A DNA stretch of 64,000 nucleotides from an uncultured Muribaculaceae bacterium. Lineage in GTDB: Bacteria; Bacteroidota; Bacteroidia; Bacteroidales; Muribaculaceae. Below, one piece after another: positions 19,129 through 28,693 of this stretch; position 1 is the stretch's first letter; each line of letters starts with the position of its first letter. The notes below the pieces were generated by a model, which had not been told where the DNA came from, searched no databases, and was given only the letters and a program-made list of their open reading frames with translations. Both the position numbers and the translations under genes were made by a program. Location of the stretch: NCBI GenBank assembly GCA_947174275.1, contig CAMWIJ010000003.1:26653-90652 (forward strand), given 5' to 3'.

Positions 19129-19166
19129 ATTGTCATTATAGTCTTTATTTTTGTGACTTACTTACT

Positions 19167-20837
19167 TTATAATAGCCGGCGCTCCGCATCAAGCATCCCT
19201 CTGGCTGTTGTGCGGGCAGCCTCGTTGGTTGAGTCGCCCGAGAGCATCAGAGCGAGTTCGCCTACGCGCTCATCATCACTAAGCCGTCTCACTCTCGTAT
19301 TGGTGGCTGTCGCCGTGTCCTCTTTGAATACTTTGAAATGCACATCCCCTTTCGATGCGACCGGAGGCAGGTGTGTGATGGCTATCACTTGTATTCGGCG
19401 TGAGATATCTTTCATCAGTCGGCCCATGCGTCCGGCCACGTCGCCCGACACGCCTGTATCCACCTCGTCAAATATGATTGACGGAAGTTGCACATGCTTG
19501 GCGACAAGCGCTTTTATCGACAGCATCAGGCGGGAAATCTCTCCGCCGGAGGCGGTATCCTTTACCGGCATGAGCTGCTGGTTTTTGTTAAATGCAAACA
19601 GGAAATTCACCTTGTCGGCTCCTGTCGCAGTGAGGTCGGCGGGTGTTATCTCTATCTCCGCACGCAGGTTTTTCATCCCTAACGGTATGGCGCTCTCAAG
19701 CAGTTCTCCGGTAAATTTTTCAGCGACTTTGCGGCGCGCGCCGGTCAGTTTTTCTGCAAGCGCGATGGCCTGCTTTTTTGCCGCTTTTGCCTTTGCGGTA
19801 TATTGTTTGAGCCTCTCGTCGGAGTTGTCGATAGAGTCGATGCGCTCGCTCAGGTCTTGTTGCAATGCGATAAGAGCCTCGTCACTGTCGGCCGACAGTT
19901 TGCGCTGTAGCTCGTAGATGTCGCTCAGACGCTCCTCTACATATTCCAGCCTGCGTGGGTCGGCGTCGAGCCGGCTGTCAAGCGACTCTACTGTGTCTTT
20001 TATATCATCTGCTTCTATGCGCAGCGATTCAAGCCGGGCACTGAGCGCTTCAGCCTCGGGCAATCCGTCAAGGTCGTCAAGCAGTCCGGTGCTGTGACGG
20101 AGCATGGAGAGTATATTGTTTTCGCCTCCGTCAAGCATCTCGGCAATCTGCATTAGCGCGCTTTTTACGGAGGTTACATTGGCGAGCAGACTGCGTTCCT
20201 GTTCCAGGGCTTCCTGTTCGCCGGGCTGCAGATTTAGCTGTTCGAGCAGCTGCAGCTGATAGCGGATGTATTCCTCTTCGGCTTTTGAAGTCTCTGATGC
20301 ACGGCGCGCTATCTGATATTTCTTCAATGCTGCGCGAAATGCCTCGTATGCTTCGGCATATTCGGTCTTGACACTCTTGTCGTCAAGCATCGTGTCGATG
20401 ACGGCAAGCTGGTAGTCGCTGTCTGCAAGCAGCAGGTTCTGATGCTGGGAATGAAGGTCGACAAGACGTATCGCTATCTCGCGGAGCACCGAGAGTTGTG
20501 CAGGCACATCGTTGACAAACGAGCGCGATCTTCCTGACGGCGATATCTCTCTGCGCAATATCAGCTGCGTGCCGAGTGTGTCGATATCGTTATCATTCAG
20601 CAGCCGCTCTATTTCGCCGTAGCCGGTGATGTCAAACACTCCCTCCACCACCGATTTTTTGCTCTTGTCACTGACAACCTTTGTGTCGGCACGGTTGCCG
20701 AAAAGCATGGACAGCGCTCCGAGCATGATGGATTTTCCGGCACCGGTCTCGCCCGTGATGATGTTGAGCCCGGGCAGAAACGTCAGTTCTATGTTGTCAA
20801 TCAGCGCGTAGTTTGATATGGAAAGCGTCTCTATCAT
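19167..20837 (-). CDS. recN: DNA repair protein RecN
   Basis: 556 residues, SMC-like ATPase of double-strand break repair. Walker A TGETGAGKSIML near residue 30, a long central coiled coil, then the ABC signature TASGGEISRLMLSIKAL and Walker B SIIFDEVDTGVSG. Start ATG gives the standard MIETLSISNYALID. It is 37 bp after the DUF4835 gene and probably shares its transcript. Confidence 0.96.
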   Translation of the reverse strand: MIETLSISNYALIDNIELTFLPGLNIITGETGAGKSIMLGALSMLFGNRADTKVVSDKSKKSVVEGVFDITGYGEIERLLNDNDIDTLGTQLILRREISPSGRSRSFVNDVPAQLSVLREIAIRLVDLHSQHQNLLLADSDYQLAVIDTMLDDKSVKTEYAEAYEAFRAALKKYQIARRASETSKAEEEYIRYQLQLLEQLNLQPGEQEALEQERSLLANVTSVKSALMQIAEMLDGGENNILSMLRHSTGLLDDLDGLPEAEALSARLESLRIEADDIKDTVESLDSRLDADPRRLEYVEERLSDIYELQRKLSADSDEALIALQQDLSERIDSIDNSDERLKQYTAKAKAAKKQAIALAEKLTGARRKVAEKFTGELLESAIPLGMKNLRAEIEITPADLTATGADKVNFLFAFNKNQQLMPVKDTASGGEISRLMLSIKALVAKHVQLPSIIFDEVDTGVSGDVAGRMGRLMKDISRRIQVIAITHLPPVASKGDVHFKVFKEDTATATNTRVRRLSDDERVGELALMLSGDSTNEAARTTARGMLDAERRLL

Positions 20838-20874
20838 TGTGTCTCCTTGTTCAGTTGATGATTTCTGTAATCCG

Positions 20875-21783
20875 CTACTTGTTGGCCGGCGGATTTTTTA
20901 TCTTGTTGATACGTTCCTGTTCGGTAGGGTAAATATCTTTCAGCAGATCATACACGCGGTCGCGCTCTGTCTGCGGGGCTTTGGAATAGACATTGACAAG
21001 CTCGTCGAGCTTCGCATCCTTGAACATCGACAGGCCGACCGACATCGGGTTGACCTGATAGACCTTCTGAAGGTAATCAAGTGCCTGCGTGATGCCGGCG
21101 CGCCCCTTGTCGGGCGATACCGACATTTCGTCGAGACCTTTGCGGTGATATTCATAGAGCATGTCGCGCAATCCCGAAGTCGCCTGGTCGGTGTAGGCGC
21201 TCAGCACAGCCGAACGGTTTTTAGTGTCCTCAAACTGGCGCCATCCCGTTTCGCCTGACGACTGTGCCATCTGCACAATCTGCGCGAGCCGGTCGAAAAA
21301 CGGTTGCCCTCCGCGAGGGGAGAACGAGTCGAAATCAACCGCCAAAAAAAGATAAGCATAGAAATTGAGTATTGCCGTCAGTTGGCTTTCCATGCTGTTT
21401 TCCGAGAAAATCAGCGGTTCCCCCTCCTGATATGAAAATTCCACCTTAGAGTCCTTGAAGTTGATAAGGGTGGTGGTATAAGAAGAGTTGTAGACCGGAC
21501 GGCTCGACTGCACCTGTATGTCACCGGTAAACGTGTTGTCGTTTACCTCCTTTATTGTCAGGAAAAATCGGCATTCGATTTTCTCGTTGGGCGAGAATTT
21601 CGCGTTGGTGAATGTTGTGGTGTTGAAATAATCGTTGATGGCGCTCTGAAGAGTCTCGAACACGCTTTTGTTGGAGCCCTGCACCTGGTCGGAATTGATT
21701 TCGACCGAGCAGTTGAGCTCCTGGGCGCTGACTGTAGCCATTGCCATCACGCTTATTAATATTATTGCAAATCTTCTTAACAT
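20875..21783 (-). CDS. DUF4835 secreted protein
   Basis: 302 residues. Signal peptide MLRRFAIILISVMAMATVSAQ, then ELNCSVEINSDQVQGSNKSVFETLQSAINDY, the characteristic DUF4835 start. Bacteroidetes-specific; a link to gliding or type IX secretion has been suggested for relatives because of genome context, but function is unknown. An ATG at 21825 is in frame but leaves the signal peptide internal, so 21783 is chosen. Placement between coaBC and recN appears to be conserved in the order. Confidence 0.88.
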   Translation of the reverse strand: MLRRFAIILISVMAMATVSAQELNCSVEINSDQVQGSNKSVFETLQSAINDYFNTTTFTNAKFSPNEKIECRFFLTIKEVNDNTFTGDIQVQSSRPVYNSSYTTTLINFKDSKVEFSYQEGEPLIFSENSMESQLTAILNFYAYLFLAVDFDSFSPRGGQPFFDRLAQIVQMAQSSGETGWRQFEDTKNRSAVLSAYTDQATSGLRDMLYEYHRKGLDEMSVSPDKGRAGITQALDYLQKVYQVNPMSVGLSMFKDAKLDELVNVYSKAPQTERDRVYDLLKDIYPTEQERINKIKNPPANK

Positions 21784-21851
21784 TACATTTGTCAGATATT
21801 GAGGGGTGGCTTTGAGAGTGTTCAATCACCCTCTTACTTGACTCTGCTTCC

Positions 21852-23072
21852 TCAGTCAGAAATTTCACAGCCCGACAGCGATGCAATATTGTCAAGGATG
21901 TCGCACGCCACTTCCGGTTTGCTCTTCAGCGGATATTCAATCACTTTTTCGTCGCGTGTGAACACCGTGATTTTATTGGTGTCAGTGCCGAAGCCTGCAC
22001 CTGCGTCGCGCAGTGAGTTCATCACTATCATATCAAGATTTTTGCGCTTCATTTTGTCGAGCGCGTTGGCCGACTCGTCGTTGGTCTCGAGGGCAAACCC
22101 CACAAGCATCTGCCCCTGGCGTTTTTCTTTGCCGAGTGCAGCCGATATGTCTGGATTTTTTACAAGCGTGATTTGCGGCACATCATCCTTTTCCCGCTTG
22201 ATTTTTTTATCGGCCACTTCAGCCGGGGCGTAATCGGCGACCGCCGCCGTCATTATGGCGATGTCGCAATCGTTGAAGCGGCTGATACATTCGGAATACA
22301 TCTCCCGCGCCGACTCCACATTGATCACCTCTACTCCGGCTTCCTTCGGGCGCAAGGCTACCGGCCCTGACACGAGCGTCACTTTCGCTCCTCTTCGCGC
22401 CGCCTCGTCAGCTATCGCATAACCCATCTTGCCGGTGGAATAATTTCCGATAAACCTCACCGGGTCGATGCGCTCGTAGGTCGGCCCCGCAGTAATCATG
22501 ACACGTTTTCCCGATAACGGCTGCCGGTCGCTGAAAAAGCCGTCAAGCACTTTGACGATATTTTCCGGCTCTTCCATGCGGCCTTTGCCGATAAGATGCG
22601 ATGCGAGTTCACCTTCGGCGGGCTCTATTATATGGTTGCCGTAAGAACGTAGCAACGCGATGTTTCTTGTGGTTGACGGGTGTGCCATCATGTCGAGATC
22701 CATCGCCGGAGCCACAAATACCGGCGCTTTGGCCGACAGATAGGTCGTGACGAGCATGTTGTCAGCAACTCCGTTGGCCATTTTGCCTATGGTCGAGGCT
22801 GTTGCCGGGGCTATCACCATTGCGTCGGCCCAAAGGCCAAGGTCGACATGCGAATGCCATTGCCCTGTATTTGCAGTGAAAAATTCACTGATTACAGGCT
22901 TGCCTGACAGCGTCGACAAAGTGACCGGACAGATGAATTCCTTGGCGTTGGGTGTCATGATTACCTGCACCTCTGCGCCGCTTTTGACGAGAAGTCTCAC
23001 CAGTGTCGCTGTCTTGTAGGCCGCTATGCCGCCTGTAATTCCGACTATGATATGTTTTCCTGTCAATGCCAT
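21852..23072 (-). CDS. coaBC: Bifunctional phosphopantothenoylcysteine decarboxylase/synthetase (CoaBC)
   Basis: 406 residues. CoaC (1-190) is a flavoprotein decarboxylase, with GITGGIAAYKT, the catalytic His in QWHSHVDLG, and PAMDLDMMAHP. CoaB (about 190-406) is the synthetase, with MITAGPTYERIDPVRFIGNYSTGKMG and the nucleotide-binding AAVADYAP. Together they make 4'-phosphopantetheine from phosphopantothenate and Cys. ATG 23072 (MALTGKHIIVG) is chosen over 23090, which would overlap the exonuclease stop region. Confidence 0.96.
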   Translation of the reverse strand: MALTGKHIIVGITGGIAAYKTATLVRLLVKSGAEVQVIMTPNAKEFICPVTLSTLSGKPVISEFFTANTGQWHSHVDLGLWADAMVIAPATASTIGKMANGVADNMLVTTYLSAKAPVFVAPAMDLDMMAHPSTTRNIALLRSYGNHIIEPAEGELASHLIGKGRMEEPENIVKVLDGFFSDRQPLSGKRVMITAGPTYERIDPVRFIGNYSTGKMGYAIADEAARRGAKVTLVSGPVALRPKEAGVEVINVESAREMYSECISRFNDCDIAIMTAAVADYAPAEVADKKIKREKDDVPQITLVKNPDISAALGKEKRQGQMLVGFALETNDESANALDKMKRKNLDMIVMNSLRDAGAGFGTDTNKITVFTRDEKVIEYPLKSKPEVACDILDNIASLSGCEISD

Positions 23073-23096
23073 ATTTTCCAATCTTTTCACTGACGG

Positions 23097-23864
23097 CTAT
23101 TTTTTAGCCGACGCCAATTTTATCCGTGTGAACACATTTTTGGTGTCCTGAGGGAAATCTCCCTGCAAAATCCAACTGAAATATCCGGGGTCGGTTTTAA
23201 ACACATCGACCACGGCCTTACCTTTGTGCTTGCCGAAATTGATGGTCTCTACGCCCTGCTCGTTATAGACGATGCGCCCCATCAGGTCGACATTGCGCTG
23301 CTGAGAGGAATATGACGATAGTTTCTCGATATCGTTAGGCAGATCGCCGTAGCGGTCGAGCTGGGCTTTGAGCACCTCGTAGGTTGCGCGTGTGTCGGCA
23401 AGCGCCGAGTGCGCGTCGTTCAGATCCTTTCCGCAGTAGAACTTGTAGGCCGCCGTGAGTGTGCGCTGCTCTTTTTTGTGGAATATCGTCTGCACGTCGA
23501 CAAAACGCGCTTTCTTGAAATCGAAATCCACGCCGACGCGGGCAAATTCCTCGGCAAGCATCGGTATGTCGAATCGGCTTGATGCAAATCCTGCGATGTC
23601 GCACCCCTCGATTATCCGCGCGATCTCGCGGGCTCTCGACTTGAATGTCGGCTGGTCGCTGACCTCTGCATTCGATATGTGGTGCACCGCCTCGGCTTCA
23701 GCCGAAATCTCGATCTCGGGGTTAAATCTGTAGTTGTATTCCTCTTCCTCGCCGTTGGGGTTGACCTTTATGATTGACATCTCGACGATGCGGTCGCCGG
23801 TGATGGAGAGGCCTGTTGTCTCCAGATCGAAAAATATAATAGGTTTTTTCAGTGAAAGCTGCAT
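23097..23864 (-). CDS. 3'-5' exonuclease, DnaQ/DEDD family
   Basis: 255 residues. Exo I motif FFDLETTGLSITGDRIVE, Exo II region GFASSRFDIPMLAEEF, Exo III HSALADTRATYEVL, so all DEDDh metal ligands and the catalytic His are present. After the nuclease domain a segment of about 65 residues (NFGKHKGKAVVDVFKTDPGYFSWILQGDFP) resembles the ExoX-like C-terminal module. Candidate epsilon-like proofreading nuclease or repair exonuclease. It lies between dnaN and coaBC, 17 bp and 24 bp from them. Confidence 0.9.
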   Translation of the reverse strand: MQLSLKKPIIFFDLETTGLSITGDRIVEMSIIKVNPNGEEEEYNYRFNPEIEISAEAEAVHHISNAEVSDQPTFKSRAREIARIIEGCDIAGFASSRFDIPMLAEEFARVGVDFDFKKARFVDVQTIFHKKEQRTLTAAYKFYCGKDLNDAHSALADTRATYEVLKAQLDRYGDLPNDIEKLSSYSSQQRNVDLMGRIVYNEQGVETINFGKHKGKAVVDVFKTDPGYFSWILQGDFPQDTKNVFTRIKLASAKK

Positions 23865-23881
23865 ATCTGTAACGGTGATAT

Positions 23882-25012
23882 TTAGAAATTGCTTACAGTC
23901 ATGGGCATAAGCAGCATGAGCAGGTCGGAGTCATCGGAATTCTCTTCCGGAACGAATACTCCCGGACGGCTCGGGTCGCTGAGCTTGATGACTATGTTTT
24001 CGGTCGAGAGCGTGTTGCATATCTCAATCAGATATGGAGCGCTGAAGCCGATGATCATTTCATTGCCGCTGAAAGAGCAGGGGAGCTCTACGCGCCCGGA
24101 TGTGCAGAAATTATTGTCCTGGGCTTTCATCTCGAGGGTCTCGGGAGTGATGCGGAATTTCACCAGGCCGTGACCCGGGTCGACAAACACTCCCACACGG
24201 CGCAATGCATTGAGCATCGAGTGACGGTCAATGGTGAGCGAGTGGGGGTTGTTGGCAGGAATAACACGGTTGTAGTCGGGGAACACTCCTTTGATAAACC
24301 GACAGTTGAAAGTGTATGTGCCGCTCTCGATTGTCGCTGATTTGGTGTCGAGGCTGACTGTCACTTTCTCCTCTTTGGCAAAAGCATTCTTTATGATTGT
24401 GGCGGGTTTTACCGGTATTATGCATGAAGCGGTGATGCCGGGCGCCGACATGCTGTTGGTATAGCGCACGAGTTTGCGGGTGTCGGTGGCTACAAAAGTG
24501 ATGCTCTCGGGTTTGATATCGAAAAGAATACCCATCATCTGCGGACGCAGGTCATCTGTGCCGACTGCGAAAAGCGTATTGTCAATGCCGAGCACGAGCT
24601 GCTCCACCGGGCATTCGAACACAAGCGGCTCCATCTCCTGAGCCTCCTGTTTGGGAGTGGGGTATTCGTTGCCGTTGATGCCGACGAAATTGAATTTGTC
24701 ACCGGGATATTCGATTGTGATGGCGAGGTTGTCGTCAACGGTAAAATCGACGTTGAGTTCCGGCAACTCCTTGAAAAGTTCAACACAGCGGCGTGCGTCA
24801 ACGCAGAATTTTCCCCCTTCACCTTCAAGATTTTCTATCTTGACCCGTGCGGTAAGGATATTCTCAAGGTCTGACGCAGTGATTTTGACGGTGTCGTTGT
24901 CAACCTCAAACAAAAAGTTATTCAGAATAGTCATCGCGTTCTTTGAGTTGATGACTTTGCTTACTGCCGACAGGGCGTTGTAAAGAGATTTGCTATGAAT
25001 TTGAAATTTCAT
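23882..25012 (-). CDS. dnaN: DNA polymerase III beta subunit, sliding clamp
   Basis: 376 residues with three clamp-fold domains; starts MKFQIHSKSLYNALSAVSKVINSKNAM and ends in the conserved LLMPMTVSNF tail, which forms part of the peptide-binding site. Forms the ring that tethers DNA polymerase III. An ATG at 25057 is in frame but adds 15 residues unlike any clamp. Promoter at 25093-25124. First gene of a probable dnaN-exonuclease-coaBC-DUF4835-recN-rlmB operon. Confidence 0.97.
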   Translation of the reverse strand: MKFQIHSKSLYNALSAVSKVINSKNAMTILNNFLFEVDNDTVKITASDLENILTARVKIENLEGEGGKFCVDARRCVELFKELPELNVDFTVDDNLAITIEYPGDKFNFVGINGNEYPTPKQEAQEMEPLVFECPVEQLVLGIDNTLFAVGTDDLRPQMMGILFDIKPESITFVATDTRKLVRYTNSMSAPGITASCIIPVKPATIIKNAFAKEEKVTVSLDTKSATIESGTYTFNCRFIKGVFPDYNRVIPANNPHSLTIDRHSMLNALRRVGVFVDPGHGLVKFRITPETLEMKAQDNNFCTSGRVELPCSFSGNEMIIGFSAPYLIEICNTLSTENIVIKLSDPSRPGVFVPEENSDDSDLLMLLMPMTVSNF

Positions 25013-25092
25013 AATATGGAGCGTATTTGTTTGTTTGTCAGATGATTGCCTGCGCACATTCTTGTCGGCTGCGCGCGTGGCCTTTTATCCTA

Positions 25093-25124
25093 CAAATTTA
25101 ATCAAATAATTTCTCATTTGCAAC
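25093..25124 (-). promoter_or_regulatory. Promoter of the dnaN operon
   Basis: Minus strand: GTTG (25121-25124), 20-bp spacer, TAAATTTG (25093-25100). Leader to the dnaN ATG about 75 nt. Confidence 0.6.
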
Positions 25125-25177
25125 TTTCGGCTCTCATTTGCCGGCTGATTGATGAGAAAATCCGCTCCTGCAATGCC

Positions 25178-27157
25178 TTATCTTTCGGAGTTGAAGGCGT
25201 CGACATCCATTGATGCCAGTTCCCAAAGCGACATGGCGTTTTCGAGCTGCTTGGTGCGTTGGGCGTGCATGTTATAGAGCTCGGGGTCGGTGTCGCCGTC
25301 CGCCAGCTTCTGCTCTATCTCTGCGATTTCTCCTTCGAGACGGCTTATCTCCGCTTCCGCCTCCTCCACTTTTTTCTGCAGGCGCTTGAGCTGTTTCTGC
25401 TTCTCGCGCTGCTCGGCGTAGCTCAGACGGCGTTCTGCAGGCTGTTGCGGCGTGGAAGCCGGCGCTGTCGCGGCGGGTTGTGCCTGACGGGTTTCCTGCT
25501 TCTTCTCTTGCTTGCCGGCGCGGTTGCTTGCCTCAAGTTCGTGGAGTGATTCCATCTTTTTCTTCTCGAGAAACTCGTAGATGCCACCGAGGCATTCGCG
25601 CACCTTTCCTCCACCAAATTCATAGACCTTTTCGACGAGGCCGTCAAGAAATTCGCGGTCGTGGCTCACGACTATCACCGTGCCGTTGAAATCCTTGATT
25701 GCCTGTTTCAGGATATCTTTGGTTTTCATGTCGAGGTGGTTGGTGGGCTCGTCGAGAATAAGTAGGTTGACAGGCTCAAGGAGAAGCCGTATCATTGCCA
25801 GTCGAGTTTTCTCGCCTCCCGAAAGCACTTTGACTTTCTTCTCTGATGCCTCGCCGCCAAACATGAATGCACCCAGTATGTCGCGTATTTTTGTGCGTAT
25901 GTCGCCGACGGCAACTCTGTCGATAGTGTCAAACACAGTGACTTCGCCGTCAAGCATCGACGCCTGGTTTTGTGCGAAATATCCTATTTTTACGTTATGC
26001 CCTATTTTCAGTTCGCCGGTAAACGGTATCTCATTCATTATGCATTTGACGAGGGTGGATTTTCCTTCGCCGTTCTTCCCGACAAACGCGACCTTCTCGC
26101 CGCGCTTTATGGTGAATGTGGCGTGGTCGAACACCTGATGGTCGCCGTAGCGTTTGCCTACATTGTCGGCTATGACGGGGAAGTCGCCCGAGCGCGGTGC
26201 CGGTGGAAATTTCAGATTGAGATGTGATGTGTCAACTTCATCCACCTCTATGCGCTCGATTTTGGCGAGCTGTTTCATGCGGCTCTGCACCTGTACGGCT
26301 TTCGTGGCCTTGTAGCGGAACCGCTCTATGAAGTCTTCTGTGTCTTTGATCTGTTTCTGCTGGTTTTGAAATGCGCGCATCTGCTGCTCGAGTCGTTCCT
26401 GACGCAATGTCACATATTTTGAATAGTTTACGGCATAGTCGTAGATTTTGCCGAGAGTTATTTCTATCGTGCGGTTGGTCACGTTGTCAATGAATGCGCG
26501 GTCATGGCTCACGAGCACCACCATGTTGGCTTTCTGCACAAGAAACTGCTCCAGCCACTGTATCGACTCGATGTCGAGATGGTTGGTGGGCTCGTCGAGA
26601 AGGAGCACGTCGGGGCGTTGCAACAATATCTTTGCAAGCTCGATGCGCATGCGCCATCCGCCTGAAAATTCCGATGTGGGGCGTGTGAAATCGCTGCGTT
26701 CGAACCCGAGGCCTTTGAGTGTCTTTTCGATTTCTGCTTCTGCATTCTCGCTCTGCTCAATGGCGAGACGCTCTGACAGTGATGTCATGCGGTCAATCAG
26801 GTCGGTGTATTCGTCGCTCTCGAAATCAGTGGCTTCGGCAATGCGGCTGTTGACGTCGTCGAGTTCGCGCTGCAGGGCATCGATATGTCCGAATGCCTTC
26901 TTGACCTCGTCGACCACGGTCAGGGTGTCGCTCACCTCCATCTGCTGTGGCAGGTACCCAATGGTGACTCCCTCGGGTACGACCACCTGTCCTGAGGTGG
27001 GATGCTGGAGTCCGGCTATGATTTTGAGCATGGTGGACTTGCCGGCGCCGTTTTTGCCGACCAGCGCGATTTTGTCGCGCTTGTTGATCACATAATTGAT
27101 ATTGTCGAATAGCGGGCGGGCACTGAACTCCACCGACAGGTTCTGTATCGAAATCAT
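25178..27157 (-). CDS. ABC-F family ATPase
   Basis: 659 residues with two ATP-binding cassettes and no membrane helices. Walker A motifs GKNGAGKSTMLK and GKNGEGKSTLVK, signatures FSGGWRMRIELAKIL and LSGGEKTRLAMIRLL, Walker B LLLDEPTNHLD twice. The inter-domain linker (about 230-300) is basic and helical; the C-terminus has an Ala/Pro/Gln-rich stretch followed by a coiled coil (KQKQLKRLQKKVEEAEAEISRLE), as in Uup-type proteins. Members act on the ribosome or on DNA branch structures; which applies here is not determined. No resistance-type context. Confidence 0.92.
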   Translation of the reverse strand: MISIQNLSVEFSARPLFDNINYVINKRDKIALVGKNGAGKSTMLKIIAGLQHPTSGQVVVPEGVTIGYLPQQMEVSDTLTVVDEVKKAFGHIDALQRELDDVNSRIAEATDFESDEYTDLIDRMTSLSERLAIEQSENAEAEIEKTLKGLGFERSDFTRPTSEFSGGWRMRIELAKILLQRPDVLLLDEPTNHLDIESIQWLEQFLVQKANMVVLVSHDRAFIDNVTNRTIEITLGKIYDYAVNYSKYVTLRQERLEQQMRAFQNQQKQIKDTEDFIERFRYKATKAVQVQSRMKQLAKIERIEVDEVDTSHLNLKFPPAPRSGDFPVIADNVGKRYGDHQVFDHATFTIKRGEKVAFVGKNGEGKSTLVKCIMNEIPFTGELKIGHNVKIGYFAQNQASMLDGEVTVFDTIDRVAVGDIRTKIRDILGAFMFGGEASEKKVKVLSGGEKTRLAMIRLLLEPVNLLILDEPTNHLDMKTKDILKQAIKDFNGTVIVVSHDREFLDGLVEKVYEFGGGKVRECLGGIYEFLEKKKMESLHELEASNRAGKQEKKQETRQAQPAATAPASTPQQPAERRLSYAEQREKQKQLKRLQKKVEEAEAEISRLEGEIAEIEQKLADGDTDPELYNMHAQRTKQLENAMSLWELASMDVDAFNSER

Positions 27158-27179
27158 CTACAATCTTTTTTATCACCCG

Positions 27180-27187
27180 CAAAGTTA
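27180..27187 (-). promoter_or_regulatory. -7 element of the ABC-F gene
   Basis: TAACTTTG on the minus strand, 22 bp before the ATG; no convincing -33 box. Confidence 0.5.
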
Positions 27188-27227
27188 CAAAAAAGAAATG
27201 ATTTTATGGGGTGCTCAAGGGCAAATG

Positions 27228-28034
27228 CTAATAAATCTGGAATTCTTTGGATTTCAGGCATACGTTGTCATACCAAATCTCAATCCGGTGTGTGCCTGAG
27301 CCCCAGTTGCCTTTGCTTTCATTCCCCCAGCCCTGTAAAGTGACGGAATTGTCTGCTCCTTCGTTTATATATGTCGACACAGATTGTGAAAACCCTGCGG
27401 GCGACGATGTGCCACGCCTTATTGTTCCGTCAGGGCAATACCACTTTACCTTTAAGTTTATGGTGCCGGCAGTCAGCCCCGTATATTTTATGCGAGGTTC
27501 AAGGTACATTGTCCTGTATGACGGTATGCTGTTGCCGAAATCTATATCAACTTCGTCGTTTGTGTTTACATTTCCTATCAGAATGTCAGTTATTATAATC
27601 GGATAAACGCTGCTTACCGAACTTTTGAATTCGGTAAAATCGGATACTGCCTTATCGCGTTCCTGTTCCAATGTGCTCATGCGGGACATGAAATACAGGA
27701 TGCCTAACGCGATAACTCCAATCGTGAGCAAAACAATCAAAACCCAGTACCGACCCGTGGAATGTTTTGTCTCTAGTGGTTGTTCAGTCCCGGTTTCCGC
27801 TTCGGGGCTGTATCCGTTTTCCGTCGTTACCGCGACCACTTCGATGTCATGGTTTTGCTGAGCGCTGTCGGCGAACAGGGCGGCGAGTTCCGGGACATTT
27901 TCAGCCGGTGTCCAGCCGCTCATCTTCTGTCCCCACACCAATGTCTTGGGGGTGATGCCATGGTTTATAAGCTGTTCTCCCGGTATAGGTCCGACTTGTT
28001 CTCCTTCTGTCGAAATAATAAAGTATGTATCCAT
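27228..28034 (-). CDS. GYF_2 (DUF4339) domain membrane protein
   Basis: 268 residues. The N-terminal GYF_2 domain (FIISTEGEQVGPIPGEQLINHGITPKTLVWGQKMSGWTPAENVPEL) is followed by a Gln/Glu-rich linker, one membrane helix at about 93-115 (VLIVLLTIGVIALGILYF), a short coiled coil, and an extracytoplasmic domain of about 130 residues with beta character (RIKYTGLTAGTINLKVKWYCPDG). GYF_2 domains usually bind proline-rich peptides in the cytoplasm. Function unknown. Confidence 0.8.
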   Translation of the reverse strand: MDTYFIISTEGEQVGPIPGEQLINHGITPKTLVWGQKMSGWTPAENVPELAALFADSAQQNHDIEVVAVTTENGYSPEAETGTEQPLETKHSTGRYWVLIVLLTIGVIALGILYFMSRMSTLEQERDKAVSDFTEFKSSVSSVYPIIITDILIGNVNTNDEVDIDFGNSIPSYRTMYLEPRIKYTGLTAGTINLKVKWYCPDGTIRRGTSSPAGFSQSVSTYINEGADNSVTLQGWGNESKGNWGSGTHRIEIWYDNVCLKSKEFQIY

Positions 28035-28089
28035 TGGTCTGATTTATGATTGGTATGATATATGTTTTTTTGAGCAGTGACGTATTGTG

Positions 28090-28647
28090 TCACCTTCTGT
28101 GCTTGATCGGGATGTGGCGGCTTTCGGTAATTATGATGTCGACTTTCACGTCGTGGGGTTCGGTGTCAATGTCGTCGTCAATCAGCTGAAAATCATATCC
28201 GATGCCGATTTTTACGGCACGTGTTCCGGCAAGCAGTCGGTCGTAATATCCCTTGCCGCGTCCCACGCGGTTGCCCCGGCGGTCGTAGGCGATAGCTGGC
28301 ACTATAATCAGTTCTATTTCGCTGATGTCTGTCGCATCGTCACCCACAGGCTCTTCGATGTTGAATGCGCCTATGTGCAGTCGTGAACTGTCGTAGGGCA
28401 GTATGTCAAGGTTCACGCCGTTGACTCTCGGCAGGAAAAAATGCTTTCGTGAATGCCATTTGTCAAGAAATGCTCTGGTGGGCAGTTCGTCGGGCAGCGA
28501 ATGGTATAGCAATATGCGGTCGGCGAGCATGAATGCCGCTGTCTGTTCGAGCTGAGAGAATGCTCTTTCGGCGGCTTTTGTCGCTTCGCTGCTGTCAAGC
28601 AGGCATTTGCGTGCTTTTATATTACGTCGTATCTCCTCTTTTTTCAT
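28090..28647 (-). CDS. 5-formyltetrahydrofolate cyclo-ligase
   Basis: 185 residues. ATP-dependent conversion of 5-formyl-THF to 5,10-methenyl-THF. N-terminal MKKEEIRRNIKARK and the conserved C-terminal block IVPAIAYDRRGNRVGRGKGYYDRLL, which binds the ATP phosphates. Lies 46 bp after the S41 protease in the same direction. Confidence 0.93.
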   Translation of the reverse strand: MKKEEIRRNIKARKCLLDSSEATKAAERAFSQLEQTAAFMLADRILLYHSLPDELPTRAFLDKWHSRKHFFLPRVNGVNLDILPYDSSRLHIGAFNIEEPVGDDATDISEIELIIVPAIAYDRRGNRVGRGKGYYDRLLAGTRAVKIGIGYDFQLIDDDIDTEPHDVKVDIIITESRHIPIKHRR

Positions 28648-28693
28648 CTTCCGGGATATTAGGGCTGAGAGGCCGGTTGTCAGCCGTGTTGTG

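Noticed and set aside
25178..27157. Antibiotic-resistance ABC-F protein
   Set aside because: The linker and C-terminal coiled coil resemble the housekeeping Uup-like group and there is no resistance context.
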